A program made the translations under genes and the position numbers. A stretch of DNA of 64,000 nt from Desulfomarina profundi (GTDB taxonomy: Bacteria; Desulfobacterota; Desulfobulbia; Desulfobulbales; Desulfocapsaceae): contig NZ_AP024086.1 in NCBI RefSeq assembly GCF_019703855.1, positions 1,694,501-1,758,500 of the forward strand, in the 5' to 3' direction. The notes below the pieces were generated by a model. That model was given only the letters and a program-made list of their open reading frames with translations, did not search any database and had not been told where the DNA came from. The first letter of the stretch is position 1. Each line of letters begins with the position of its first letter. Positions 1-10,363 of this stretch are shown one piece after another.

Positions 1-17
1 AAGAAATGCGGGTTAGC
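1..17 (+). repeat. Repeat family 3, right-end fragment
   Basis: The first bases contain AAATGCGGGTTA (4-15), which matches the right terminal inverted repeat of the MITE-like element at 57266-57509. The rest of this copy lies outside the window. It is a short match and counts only because four other copies exist in the window. Confidence 0.45.
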
Positions 18-111
18 AGTTTCAGGTTGAGGCATGAAACCATGACTGCCTGGTGGTTTTATTTTGAGCATTAGATTTATAAACATCAAACATCTCCCCA
101 AATTATGTGCC

Positions 112-1665
112 ATGAACAAGAACGAGTTGCTTGAAAAAATCCTGAGTTCCGACCAGCTGCCGACACTGCCGACCGTCGCCTCAAAGCTCATTTCCCTCAC
201 CTCAAAAGAGGATACAACACTTGCTGATATTGCAAATCTTGTTTCCAAGGATATTGCTCTCTCTACGAAAATACTCAAAGTCTCAAATTCGGCTTTCTAC
301 AGTTTTCCCCAGCAGATCGGTACAATTAAACAGGCTGTTTCCATCCTTGGGACCAACGCCGTCCGCTCACTGGTACTTTCCTTTTCCTTTCTCTCAATGA
401 AAAAAGGTAAAGGTGAAACACGTTTTAATTTTGAAAAATTCTGGGAACGATCTCTTGCCTCCGCCGTGGCATCAAAACTGATTCTTGAAAAAGTGAAAGG
501 AGCCGACACCGAAGAAATTTTTGTCACCGGCCTGCTGCAGAATCTGGGAGAACTCATTCTGGCCTGTACATTTCCTGCCGAATACGACACCGTCCTGCAG
601 ACCATTGAAGAGAAACAATACGACAGTTTCGGTGTGGAAAAATCCACTTTTGGCGCCGATCATTCATTCATAGGAACGGAAGTTGTAAAAAGTTGGGGTT
701 TTCCGAATGTTCTTGTCCTGCCTATCCGATATCATCACGATCCGGAAAAATACACTGGCAAGGATAAAAAAATGCGTGACACCATTCGGGCCATTTATCT
801 CTCCGACCTTCTGATTCGCATCTTATATTCTGAAAAACCTGAAGAATACCACCGACAGTTCAGAAAAGAGGCCAAAAAACTACTCGGTCTGTCTGCCGGT
901 GATATTGAATCAATTTTTGAACAGGTACACTTCAAGGTACAGGAGGCGGGTAAATATTTTAACCTTAAAATCAAGTCAACAAAATCAGTACAGGAGATAC
1001 TCCAGGAGGCAAATATACGACTCAGTCTTTTGAACCTTGATTACGACCAGATGAATAAGCAACTTATAGAAACAAAAATACATCTGGAGAACCTCACCAG
1101 CGAACTTGAAGAAAAAAACCGCCTGCTTGATAATCTCGCTAATATTGATGGACTTACTGAAGTATACAATCACCGATATTTCCAGAACAGTCTTGACCAG
1201 GAAATCGACCGGGCCATCAGAAACGAATCTTTCCTCTCCCTTCTTCTTATAGATATAGATCATTTCAAAAAATTCAATGATACATATGGCCATCAGGCAG
1301 GTGATTTTGTCCTTAAATCATTTGCCGGTATATTGCAGGATAATATCAGAAAATATGATACACTTGCCAGGTATGGCGGAGAAGAATTCACTATTATTCT
1401 GCCAGAAACATCAGGAAAAGAAGCTCTTCATGTAGCTGAAAAACTGAGAAAGGCAATAGAGGAAGCAAGCTTTTTGAACGGCCCTGAAGAATACCATGTG
1501 ACCGCCAGTTTTGGCCAGGCCTGCTGCAAACCTGCCACCGAAGATGATTTCAGCAAAAACAAGCTCATAAGCATGGCCGACCAGGCACTATATGAAGCCA
1601 AGGAAAAGGGACGAAACCGGGTAGCCACCTATACTCCAAGAAAAAAATGGTTTTCTTTCAAATAG
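112..1665 (+). CDS. HDOD domain-GGDEF diguanylate cyclase
   Basis: A cytoplasmic signalling protein of 517 residues counted from the ATG at 112; an upstream TTG at 64 is less likely. Residues about 1-270 form an HDOD domain, a degenerate HD-type phosphohydrolase fold used for protein-protein signalling, starting with MNKNELLEKILSS and LPTLPTVASKL. A coiled-coil stretch follows (about 310-345). The C-terminal GGDEF domain carries the active-site variant GGEEF with the motif RKYD five residues before it, which fits an RxxD inhibitory site for c-di-GMP. It is therefore predicted to make cyclic di-GMP and to be product-inhibited. There is no membrane segment and no separate sensor domain, so the HDOD part probably receives the input. 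The gene stands alone, ahead of a hypothetical gene on the same strand. Its target is unknown. Confidence 0.9.
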   Translation: MNKNELLEKILSSDQLPTLPTVASKLISLTSKEDTTLADIANLVSKDIALSTKILKVSNSAFYSFPQQIGTIKQAVSILGTNAVRSLVLSFSFLSMKKGKGETRFNFEKFWERSLASAVASKLILEKVKGADTEEIFVTGLLQNLGELILACTFPAEYDTVLQTIEEKQYDSFGVEKSTFGADHSFIGTEVVKSWGFPNVLVLPIRYHHDPEKYTGKDKKMRDTIRAIYLSDLLIRILYSEKPEEYHRQFRKEAKKLLGLSAGDIESIFEQVHFKVQEAGKYFNLKIKSTKSVQEILQEANIRLSLLNLDYDQMNKQLIETKIHLENLTSELEEKNRLLDNLANIDGLTEVYNHRYFQNSLDQEIDRAIRNESFLSLLLIDIDHFKKFNDTYGHQAGDFVLKSFAGILQDNIRKYDTLARYGGEEFTIILPETSGKEALHVAEKLRKAIEEASFLNGPEEYHVTASFGQACCKPATEDDFSKNKLISMADQALYEAKEKGRNRVATYTPRKKWFSFK

Positions 1666-1735
1666 GATTCAGGTCCAGCATTGATACTTTAAATTCCATC
1701 TAATCTTTCGCAGTTACATACTTTTCTGAAATTAT

Positions 1736-2428
1736 ATGATACAAACCAGACGTGAATACAACTACTGTTTTATTTTTGAAGATGGAAGCAAAAAAAATTT
1801 CAAAGTAGTCCTGGACGGCAGATCGAGAATAATAAGAGAAACAAAGAAAGACCTGCCATCCTGGACACTGCTGTCTCACCATCAATGTCCACCATGTTCC
1901 CTGGATAATGAAACCCATAGCCATTGTCCTGTGGCCGTAAATATTGCTGAACTCGTTTCGACATTTATCCAGTCACCCTCCCATAAAAAATGCACTGTAT
2001 CCTGTAGTTCTCCGGAACGTCTGGTGAGCAAGGATACAACAGTCCAGAAAGGTCTTTCTTCAATTCTCGGGCTGCTTATGGCCACAAGCGGCTGTCCTGT
2101 CATGGATTTTCTCAGGCCTCTGGCCCGGTTTCACCTGCCCTTTGCAACGGTTGATGAATCAGTATTTCGATCCGTTGCTGCTTACCTGCTGCGTCAATAT
2201 TTTCTTAAAGATGAAGAACAGACGGCAGATTTTGAACTGAACAATATCCTTGGTCAATATGAAGTGGTAAAAAAAGTCAACAAGGGAATGCTGGAACGAA
2301 TCAGGGATATTAGTGTCCGTGATGCAGACCAGAATGCGATTGTCACCCTCAACAGCCTTGCCCAGATACTGGAAATAGAAATTGAAACCAATCTGGAATC
2401 ACTGCGCCATTATTTTGTTGAAGAATGA
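1736..2428 (+). CDS. Conserved hypothetical protein, cysteine-rich N-terminal half
   Basis: A 230-residue soluble protein. It opens with a beta-rich stretch around YNYCFIFEDGSKK, then has a cysteine/histidine cluster (HHQCPPCSLDNETHSHCP, residues about 48-65) and two further cysteine positions near CTVSCSS and SGCP. The second half is predicted helical. The pattern resembles a family seen in Desulfobacterota (possibly DUF6901), but I am not certain of that name. The cysteines could bind a metal; this is inferred from spacing only. It follows the HDOD-GGDEF gene by 70 bases on the same strand and is convergent with priA. No function can be given. Confidence 0.75.
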   Translation: MIQTRREYNYCFIFEDGSKKNFKVVLDGRSRIIRETKKDLPSWTLLSHHQCPPCSLDNETHSHCPVAVNIAELVSTFIQSPSHKKCTVSCSSPERLVSKDTTVQKGLSSILGLLMATSGCPVMDFLRPLARFHLPFATVDESVFRSVAAYLLRQYFLKDEEQTADFELNNILGQYEVVKKVNKGMLERIRDISVRDADQNAIVTLNSLAQILEIEIETNLESLRHYFVEE

Positions 2429-2502
2429 AGAATGGCCTGAACAGTGTGTAATTACCGACAATCCGACAGGTCACATCATATTCTCGGGATCAACATCTAT
2501 AA

Positions 2503-5001
2503 TCAGCCGACATCCCCCGAAAGCAGATCAGCCTTCTCCTTATCCAGGTGAACCACCATGTCATGGAGTTCATCACTGTTTTTCCCTTTGAGCAATAACT
2601 GCCAGCGATACCTGTCCTTTATCTTGTCAAGTGGTGCCGGAGCCGGTCCTAGAACAACCAGTCCTGTATTGTGTTTCTCTGCACCTGCTCTCAGGAAACG
2701 TCCGGTCATTATGGCTGTTTTCTGCACTTCCTGTTCCACCCTTCCCTCAATTCGAACAGCAACCAGGCGGACATGAGGTGGGAAGGCAGGAGAGCGCCGT
2801 AACTGCATCTCCTGCTGATACAGTAATTCATACTGGTGCTGTTGTGCATAAAGAATAGCATAATGATCTGGCCGCATGGTCTGGATAATAACTTCGCCGG
2901 ATTTTTTACCCCGACCCGCCCTGCCTGTAACCTGTGTTATCAGCTGGAATGTTTTTTCAGCGGCCCGGAAATCTGGCATGGACAGTCCACCATCAGCCCA
3001 GACGATACCAACCAGGGTCACTCCTGGAAAGTGATGGCCTTTGGCAACCATCTGGGTTCCAATAAGAATATCAATATCACCATCCTGCATTTTTCTCAGG
3101 AGTCTCAGGAATTGTCTTCTGTCTGCAGTTGTATCTGAATCGATACGGGCCACAACAGCTTCAGGAAACAGCCCCCTCACCTCCTCCTCGACCCTCTCAA
3201 TACCAAATCCTGCCGGAACAAGATCCATTGATCTGCACTCAAAACAGACGGTCTTTGCCGACAGGGAAAAACCGCAATAATGACAGAGCAGATGATCCCT
3301 GTTTTTATGAAGAGTCAATGATACATTGCAATGACTGCACTGAACCGGCGTTCCGCAATCCCTGCAGATAAGTGATGTGGAAAACCCTCTTCTGTTGAGC
3401 AGCAGGATGCTCTGGTTTTTCATTTGTAAATTCTGTTTCAGCCGCGCTCTCAGTTCCGATCGTATAATACCTTTTTTTCCTTTTTTCTTTCCGGTATCCC
3501 TGTTCAGATCAACAATGGTCACTTCGGGAAGAGGTTTGTCAGCCACTCTTTTTTTCATGCTCAGCAAGGTGTATTTCCCGGAAACGCTGTTGGCATAACT
3601 GGTAATGGAAGGAGTTGCCGATCCAAGAATAACCACTGCATCGTGGTTTCTGGCACGGACAACAGCCATATCTCTTCCGTGATATCGAAAACTGTCATCC
3701 TGTTTGAAGCCGGTATCATGTTCCTCGTCAACGACTATGAGTCCGGGATCCGGAAGAGGGGCAAAAAGAGCCGACCGGGCACCAACAACTATGCGTGCCT
3801 TTCCGGAAAGTGCCTTGTGATACTGATCAAATCTCTCCGCTTTGGTTAATCCGGAATGCTGCAGAACAACCTGATCGCCAAACCGGGAGACAAAATGTGC
3901 TTCAAGCTGGGTTGCCAGAGCAATTTCCGGCACAAGAACCAGCACATCCCTCCCCATAGCCAGAGTCTCTTCCGCTGCTCTCAGATACACCTCCGTTTTG
4001 CCGCAACCCGTCACACCATGTAAAAGGAAGGGAGTAAATTTTTTTGAACGGATCGAAGGAAGAAGTTGTTCAAGTACGCGGGATTGTTCAGAGGTGAGTT
4101 CGCCAGGGCGGGGGAAAAAACTGAGTTGTTCACCAAAGGGATTTCTGTAAACCCGCAAATCCGCCTTAATGACAATTCCATTGCCGACCAGGGATTTCAA
4201 CGGTCTGGCTGCCGAGGGATAATGCTTCTTGAGATCCCTGAAAGGAACCATTGTGTGATTGCTCTGCTTACAAAGTTTCTGAAGATAAAACAGTACCTTT
4301 GATTCCGAAAGTTTCAGAGTGATCCCAAGGGCAACACTGTATTGTTTTTGAAGCGAACCAAAGTCAGTCTCTTCCTCTGAAAACACCTGTTCAATTTTAT
4401 CTCTTGCAGCAGAGTCTATTTTACAACATGTTTCATATTTTTCCCTTATACTGTCCGTTTCCACAGTCTCCCTGACCAGTATTCTCTTTTTCCTGATATG
4501 TTTTCGAATCTCCCTCCCGGTTACCGTATCTTTAAGTAACTTTTTTGTTTCGGCCCCGCTGATCACTCCATTATCCAGTAATTCCCGGCCCCAGGATTCC
4601 AGTTGCTGGGAAATGGTTCTCAGTTCTGCCACATTTTTACCGGCAACAAGCTGTTTCACTGATTTCGGAGCAAGACCCGCAGGCAGAGCGGCCTTTATGA
4701 CCAGACCTGGAGGATAATGATAATATTCCGCAACCCATTTAAAAAAAGGAACCATGTTGGCGTGAAACAGTGGTTTCTCGTCAAGAAATTTTGTAATTCT
4801 TTTTACGACAAAATCCTTTTCTTCTTCCAGGCCAGTGGAAAGAACATACCCGGTCACTTTCCTTCTCCCCAGGGGGACCAACACTCTTCTGCCAATAAAA
4901 AAACTCCCGTCTTTTCCAGAGCCGGGAGTTTCGTCTTCAGCCGGACAGCTGTACGTCAGACTCCCCCGCAGGGGAGCCGCAACCGCTACTTCAATATGCA
5001 T
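2503..5001 (-). CDS. priA: Primosomal protein N' (replication restart helicase PriA)
   Basis: An 832-residue superfamily 2 3'-5' DNA helicase that recognises stalled or repaired forks and reloads the replicative helicase. The N-terminal 3'-DNA-binding region (about 1-110) has the family's GRRVLVPLGRRKVTGYV stretch. Walker A is GVTGCGKTEVY and the DEAH-type box is DEEHD. The zinc-binding insert has paired cysteines (CRDCGTPVQCSHC, CHYCG, CFECRS), followed by helicase motif V/VI material (GTQMVAKGHHFPGVTLV, QVTGRAGRG). Its length is a little above the E. coli protein. The start ATG overlaps the galU stop by one base (TAATG), so the two are translationally coupled. All key motifs are present. 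Confidence 0.97.
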   Translation of the reverse strand: MHIEVAVAAPLRGSLTYSCPAEDETPGSGKDGSFFIGRRVLVPLGRRKVTGYVLSTGLEEEKDFVVKRITKFLDEKPLFHANMVPFFKWVAEYYHYPPGLVIKAALPAGLAPKSVKQLVAGKNVAELRTISQQLESWGRELLDNGVISGAETKKLLKDTVTGREIRKHIRKKRILVRETVETDSIREKYETCCKIDSAARDKIEQVFSEEETDFGSLQKQYSVALGITLKLSESKVLFYLQKLCKQSNHTMVPFRDLKKHYPSAARPLKSLVGNGIVIKADLRVYRNPFGEQLSFFPRPGELTSEQSRVLEQLLPSIRSKKFTPFLLHGVTGCGKTEVYLRAAEETLAMGRDVLVLVPEIALATQLEAHFVSRFGDQVVLQHSGLTKAERFDQYHKALSGKARIVVGARSALFAPLPDPGLIVVDEEHDTGFKQDDSFRYHGRDMAVVRARNHDAVVILGSATPSITSYANSVSGKYTLLSMKKRVADKPLPEVTIVDLNRDTGKKKGKKGIIRSELRARLKQNLQMKNQSILLLNRRGFSTSLICRDCGTPVQCSHCNVSLTLHKNRDHLLCHYCGFSLSAKTVCFECRSMDLVPAGFGIERVEEEVRGLFPEAVVARIDSDTTADRRQFLRLLRKMQDGDIDILIGTQMVAKGHHFPGVTLVGIVWADGGLSMPDFRAAEKTFQLITQVTGRAGRGKKSGEVIIQTMRPDHYAILYAQQHQYELLYQQEMQLRRSPAFPPHVRLVAVRIEGRVEQEVQKTAIMTGRFLRAGAEKHNTGLVVLGPAPAPLDKIKDRYRWQLLLKGKNSDELHDMVVHLDKEKADLLSGDVG

Positions 5002-5873
5002 TATAGATCAGCCGCAACTTCAAGAATATGTTTTCTCAATGGACCACCAATGTCACGATGGCGCAACCCGTAAGCAATAATCGCCTTGAGATATCCCATT
5101 TTATCCCCTGCGTCATAACGGGTTCCATCAAATTCATAGGCATACATTGAACGTTTTTTCGTCAGGGCAAGTAACGCATCCGTCAATTGAATCTCCCCCC
5201 CATGCCCAGGAGTAGTTTTTGCCAGAATATCAAAAATATCCGGCATTAAAATATATCTGCCAATGATTGCCATATCGGAATCGGTTGTTCCCGGTGCCGG
5301 TTTTTCAACCATCCTGGTGACACGAAAGGTTTTACTGCGACCATTCTCTTCACCTTCAACGATACCATATTGATAGGTTTCATCCATGGGAACCCTCTGG
5401 ATAGCCACTATGGACTCCCCCACATCATCAAAGAGGTTGAGCATCTGTTTTGCACAGGGCTCATCACTGAGTACCATATCATCCCCCAGAAGGACCATAA
5501 ACGGTTCATCACCAATAACATGTCTTGCGGTCCATATGGCATGTCCGAGACCAAGCGGTTTTTTCTGTCTGACTGAAACAATGTCGATCAAATTTGAAAT
5601 ATTGTTCAGTTCTTCACCCAGGGCAATTTTGTTTTTTTCTCTCAGAACGGAATCAAGATGAAAATTATAATCGAAATGATTTTCTATAGCCGATTTTCCT
5701 TCACTGGTAATAAATATTATCTGGTCAATTCCGGACGCAACAACTTCTTCAACAATGTATTGAATGGTCGGTCGGTCAACAATGGTCAACATCTCTTTCG
5801 GTATGGCCTTGGTAGCCGGAAGAAATCGCGTCCCAAGACCGGCTACAGGAATGACAGCTTTACGTATTTTCAT
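5001..5873 (-). CDS. galU: UTP-glucose-1-phosphate uridylyltransferase
   Basis: A 290-residue cytosolic nucleotidyltransferase making UDP-glucose from UTP and glucose-1-phosphate, which feeds LPS, capsule and glycan synthesis. The N-terminal nucleotide-binding signature is AGLGTRFLPATKAIPKEML, followed by the family motifs LGDDM and VEKP. The length is normal for GalU. AGAGG stands seven bases before the ATG. It is the first gene of a two-gene unit with priA (one-base overlap). UDP-glucose is a likely donor for the glycosyltransferases at 21-24 kb, which is an inference from content only. Confidence 0.96.
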   Translation of the reverse strand: MKIRKAVIPVAGLGTRFLPATKAIPKEMLTIVDRPTIQYIVEEVVASGIDQIIFITSEGKSAIENHFDYNFHLDSVLREKNKIALGEELNNISNLIDIVSVRQKKPLGLGHAIWTARHVIGDEPFMVLLGDDMVLSDEPCAKQMLNLFDDVGESIVAIQRVPMDETYQYGIVEGEENGRSKTFRVTRMVEKPAPGTTDSDMAIIGRYILMPDIFDILAKTTPGHGGEIQLTDALLALTKKRSMYAYEFDGTRYDAGDKMGYLKAIIAYGLRHRDIGGPLRKHILEVAADL

Positions 5874-6259
5874 AGAAACCTCTATTTCTGAACACAGTCC
5901 AGATAATAATTATAAAAATTTTATTCACTCCGATTCTCCATGTTTAACATGAAAAATTCGGGCAGTATGGTATGTATTATGCGGCACAGGTGCTGCTCAT
6001 TGCCACCTGTTTCTTAGTTTTTTCAGCCGGCTGTTTCTGATATAGATTCAATCACGCAATTGGTTCACCGGAGATATGCTGACTCATTGATACAGATATG
6101 TTCAAATGCTTCAACTCATTGAAGACAGAACATATTCTATGGATCTACCAACACCGGTATGCAGGATTGAGATAAAATATACTCCAGCCGCTGTCAAGGC
6201 ATGTAGACATTTACCATACTTTATCAAGGACATCCATTTTTTTTAGTACTCTTTCCTCA
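5874..6259. other. Spacer between divergent galU and hrpA
   Basis: 386 bases with no credible gene. It holds a 7-bp perfect inverted repeat, ACAGGTG (5986-5992) and CACCTGT (6004-6010), followed on the plus strand by a T-rich stretch, so it could act as a terminator or attenuator. The promoters of galU and hrpA must lie here, but I see no clear -35/-10 pair for either. Confidence 0.5.
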
Positions 6260-9200
6260 ATGGCATCAAATTCCGAACAAAAGAACCCGAAAATGAACAG
6301 TTCCATCTCTTATCCGGCAGGGTTGCCGATCACGGCTCGTAAAGAGGATATAATCAACTCTCTTAAAACTAATCAAGTCACCGTTATTGCAGGAGAAACA
6401 GGGTCAGGAAAAACCACCCAGATACCCAAAATGTGTCTTGAGGCATTCCCCGACAATCACCGGTTGATCGGCTGTACTCAACCACGTAGAATCGCGGCCT
6501 CAACTGTGTCAGCCAGGGTCGCTGAAGAACTTGGTCGGGAAGAAGGATTTGTAGCTTACAAGGTTCGGTTCCATGATCATACCACCCGGTCAACCCGAAT
6601 AAAATTCATGACAGACGGTGTACTGCTCGCAGAAACCAGGCAGGACCCCGATCTCCTGAAATATGATGTTATCATTGTAGACGAAGCCCATGAACGCAGC
6701 CTGAACATTGATTTTCTCCTCGGTTATCTCAAAAACCTTCTTGCCAGACGGTCTGACCTGAAGCTTGTAATCACTTCGGCAACAATTGATACCCAGGCCT
6801 TTGCAGAACATTTTAACCATTGCCCGATCCTGAACATCGAGGGACAGACCTACCCCGTCAAGATTCGCTATTGCCCACTGCCGGCGGAAATCATTGAAGA
6901 AAGAGAGACCGTTCTTGAGCACTGCGTTGCAGTAATTCGTGATCTTTTCGTGAAAGAATTGCCTGGGGATATCCTTGTCTTTCTCCCGACGGAACGTGAT
7001 ATAAGAGAATGCTGCACTCTTCTTGAAAAATATATCAACTCCGCTGTTATTCTACCCATGTTTGGCAGGCTCCATGCAGCAGACCAGCGGAAGATATTTC
7101 AATCATTTAAAAAACCGAAAATCGTCGTTGCCACCAATGTGGCCGAAACGTCGATCACGGTTCCCGGAATCCGATATGTAATAGATTCAGGGTTGGCCAG
7201 AATTTCACGATACAACGTCCGCTCAAAGACGACCAGCCTTCCTGTAACAAAAATAAGCAGAGCCAGCTGCAACCAGAGGAAAGGCAGATGTGGCAGGATT
7301 GGACCGGGAATTTGTGTCCGTCTCTACTCGGAGGAGGATTATGAGGCAAGACCCCAGTATACACTTCCGGAAATACAACGTTCGAACCTTGCAGAAGTCA
7401 TCCTGCAGATGATTGCTCTCAGGCTTGGTCACCCTGCAGATTTCCCTTTTATTGATCCCCCCCACTCCAATGCTGTCAGGGAAGGGTACCGTCTCCTCCG
7501 AGAACTTGGAGCAATTGATGCGAAAAACCGCCTGACTGGAACAGGCCGGATTATGGCTGACCTTCCCATTGATCCCTGTATCTCTCGCATTATTATTGCT
7601 GCAAAAGAATCCAACTGTCTTCGTGAAATTAAAATTATCTCTGCCATTCTTGCTATCCAGGATCCGAGAATCCGTCCGGCGGAACGGGAACAGGATGCGG
7701 ATATTGCCCATAAAATCTTTGCCCATCCCCATTCTGATTTCATATCTCTTTTAAACATTTGGAACCAGTTTCAGATCTTCAGAGAAGAATCCAGATCATG
7801 GTCAAAACTTCGAAAGTTCTGCAAATTACATTATCTTTCCTTCCAGCGAATGCGGGAGTGGCTCGATCTTCACGATCAACTTGAGCGAATTCTGAATAAG
7901 CGAGAGGGGTTTGCCAATAACAGTGTCGATGCATCCTATGAACAGGTCCATAAGGCGCTTCTACCCGGCTTTCTGCGCAATATTGCCTGTAGAAAAGAAA
8001 AAAAAATCTACAAAAACACCCGGGAGCGGGAACTGATGATTTTTCCAGGTTCCCATCAGTTCAGCAGGAGTGGAGAATGGATTGTTGCGGCTTCTTTTAT
8101 TGAAACCAACAGGCTCTATGCCCTGACCATTGCAACCATTGAACCGGAATGGATTGAAACTGTCGCACCGGATATCTGTAAATATTCCTGGTCTCACCCG
8201 GCTTATCATAAAAAAAGCGGTTCTATCATGGCCCTGGAAAACGTATCCCTTTTCGGTCTGCGTATCATCTCAGGTAGAAAGGTAAACTTCGGCAGACGTC
8301 ATAGGAAAAACCGCAAAGAAGCCCGAGATATTTTTATCAACAGTGCCCTTGTGCAAGGGGAGCTTATTGGGAAATACGCTTTTCTCAAACATAACCTTAC
8401 CCTGGTCAAATCATGGGAAGAGACGGAAGAACGGTTGAGAACAAGAAACATTGTCGTCGATCCCCTGGTGTTACATGATTTTTATAATGAAAGGTTACCG
8501 GAATCAGTGTTTGACCGAAAAAGCCTGAATGGCTTTTTAAAACGTAAAAAAAACAAAACCTTTCTCTTTATGCGGGAAGAAGATATCCTCCTCAGAAAGC
8601 CGGGAGAAAACGAACTGGCAGATTACCCACATTCGGTAGCTGTCGGGAATATGACCATTCGCCTCGAATACAATTTTACGCCGGCTGCGATCAATGACGG
8701 TGTTACGTTCAGATTGCCGGCAGACTTTGCCCAAAATGTCTCCGAACATTTTTTTGAATGGCTGGTTCCGGGACTGCTTCATGAAAAACTCACCTTTCTT
8801 CTGAAAGGACTTCCGAAATCAATACGTAAACAACTGGTCCCGGTCAACAGAACTGTCGATACCATTCTGGATGATATCGATCTTTATCGCGGCTCCTTTT
8901 TGGGGCTGTCGAATCCTCCATACTCAAGCATTTCAGGCTACTGATACGTCGATCTGACTGGCCCTCGAATCTTCCTTCACATTTGAAGCCAGGATTTCTC
9001 CTCTTTGATGAAAAGGGAAATACTATTGCCAGGGGAAAAGATTTGAAGAAACTTCTTGAGGAAAAAATAATCCGGCCTGTCAATTCCTCAAAAATTCCCA
9101 CTGATCCCCAAATAACCGCACTGATAAAATCCTGGGAGGAAAAAGAATTTACAACCTGGGATTTTTCCGACCTTCCGAAAGCTCTACCTCTTTATACCAC

Positions 9201-10053
9201 CAGCGGTGATGGCCTCGGATTTCTTTTTCCCTTTCTTTATTTTGTCAAGGAAAAAGGTGTAATAAAGATCAAATTTGAGCGAAACAAGATCACAGCACAG
9301 GAAAAAAATCGCACAGGAATGCTGCACCTGTACAGGTTGCAGTTTCCGGGACAGTACAGATCTGTAAAAAAAATGTGCACAACAACCCTTTCCGGTCCCT
9401 CAGTTCTCAGTTTCTTCAGCCATGTCAAAAATCGGCAGGAAGTAGTCAAAGTTGTGCTCGATTTTATAATGCGTTCGCTGTTTGACAACCCCGATGGCGA
9501 AATTGAATCCCAAACTGTTTTCAGGGAGAAGGTAGCCCGCATTCAGGAAGAAGGTTTTTATCAGGCTGGTGGTGCGATCTGCAATGAATTGCTGAATCTT
9601 CTCAGGATTCGAAAAGAAGTTATGGATACAATAGATAAAACTTTTCCGGCGGGAAAAGGGAAAAACAGTTTTCAAAAAGAAAAAAACCTGTTTTTTACCC
9701 GACTCCTGGACGATATCTTCTCTCCCTCATTCCTGTTGACCGCTACAAACAAAGAAATTCAGGATCGTAAAAGATACCTTCAAAGTCTTAAAATCCGTGT
9801 TGAACGATTTTCAATCAATCCGGCGAAAGATGATGCCAAAGAAAAACAAATTCATCCACATATCATCAACATGCAACAATTAGAAACAAGGGAAAAAGAA
9901 TTATCAGGTGAAGGAAAAAAACTCCTGGAAGAATATCAGCGGATGGTCGCTGAATTCCGAATTTCTGTGTTTTCGCCCGAAATAAAAACCGCCATGGTTG
10001 TTTCGGAAAAAAGACTCCGTCACCTATGGCGGGAAATATCACAAACATGCTGA
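6260..10053 (+). CDS. hrpA: ATP-dependent RNA helicase HrpA (frame interrupted near 8897-8905)
   Basis: A DEAH-box RNA helicase acting on translation and mRNA. Upstream part: Walker A GETGSGKTTQIPK, DEAH box (VDEAHERSL), SAT, and motif VI around KGRCGR, then the OB-fold region and the start of the DUF3418 C-terminal domain. The frame stops at 8942-8944, but the next frame continues the same C-terminal domain (for example LKPGFLLFDEKGN through EKRLRHLWREISQTC) to 10053. The switch fits a single missing base in TTTTTGGGG (8897-8905). One added base gives about 1264 residues, close to the roughly 1300 of E. coli HrpA. Sequencing error is likeliest. A real frameshift or recoding would leave an 894-residue helicase lacking its C-terminus. 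A second ATG at 6293 could also be the start. Confidence 0.88.
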
Positions 10054-10060
10054 GGAAACA

Positions 10061-10198
10061 ATGAACAGGGTCTCTTTTGGGGTTCTTCTCTGCCTGTCCG
10101 CACTCATCTTACTGCACAACAACCATGCTTTCATCGGTGTACCCGTTTTTGTGGCCGGAATTATTCTCATGAACAGATGGACCCGTAGAAAAAAGTAG
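10061..10198 (+). CDS. Small hydrophobic protein, 45 residues
   Basis: The ATG at 10061 lies seven bases after the hrpA stop, with GAGGAAAC just upstream as a ribosome-binding site. The product has a hydrophobic first half (FGVLLCLSALILL), a second hydrophobic stretch (IGVPVFVAGIILM) and a basic tail RWTRRKK, so two short membrane segments with a cytoplasmic C-terminus are likely. The family is not recognised. Position and ribosome-binding site support a real gene co-transcribed with hrpA. Confidence 0.55.
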   Translation: MNRVSFGVLLCLSALILLHNNHAFIGVPVFVAGIILMNRWTRRKK

Positions 10199-10276
10199 TA
10201 ACCCGTATTTTCCGTGAATATTGTGTCCATTTTGATTTGATTTTATACACTCACAAAGTCAGTTGGGCAGGTATTG
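10199..10276 (+). repeat. Repeat family 3, left-end copy
   Basis: It begins with TAACCCGTATTTTCCGTGAA directly after the stop of the small gene. It matches the copies at 27377, 57093 and 57266 (consensus start TAACCCGCATTTTTCATGAA followed by ATTGTGTC). The right end with AAATGCGGGTTA is missing. A weak hairpin (GGCAGGT near 10268 and ACCTGCC near 10312) lies at its right edge, upstream of the convergent kinase gene's stop. Confidence 0.6.
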
Positions 10277-10363
10277 TTATCAAATAGATAAAATCCCAAC
10301 TGTGGCAAAACACCTGCCGAGGTGGGTTTATCAGATAGATCGATTACTGGGTCCACTCTCTGT

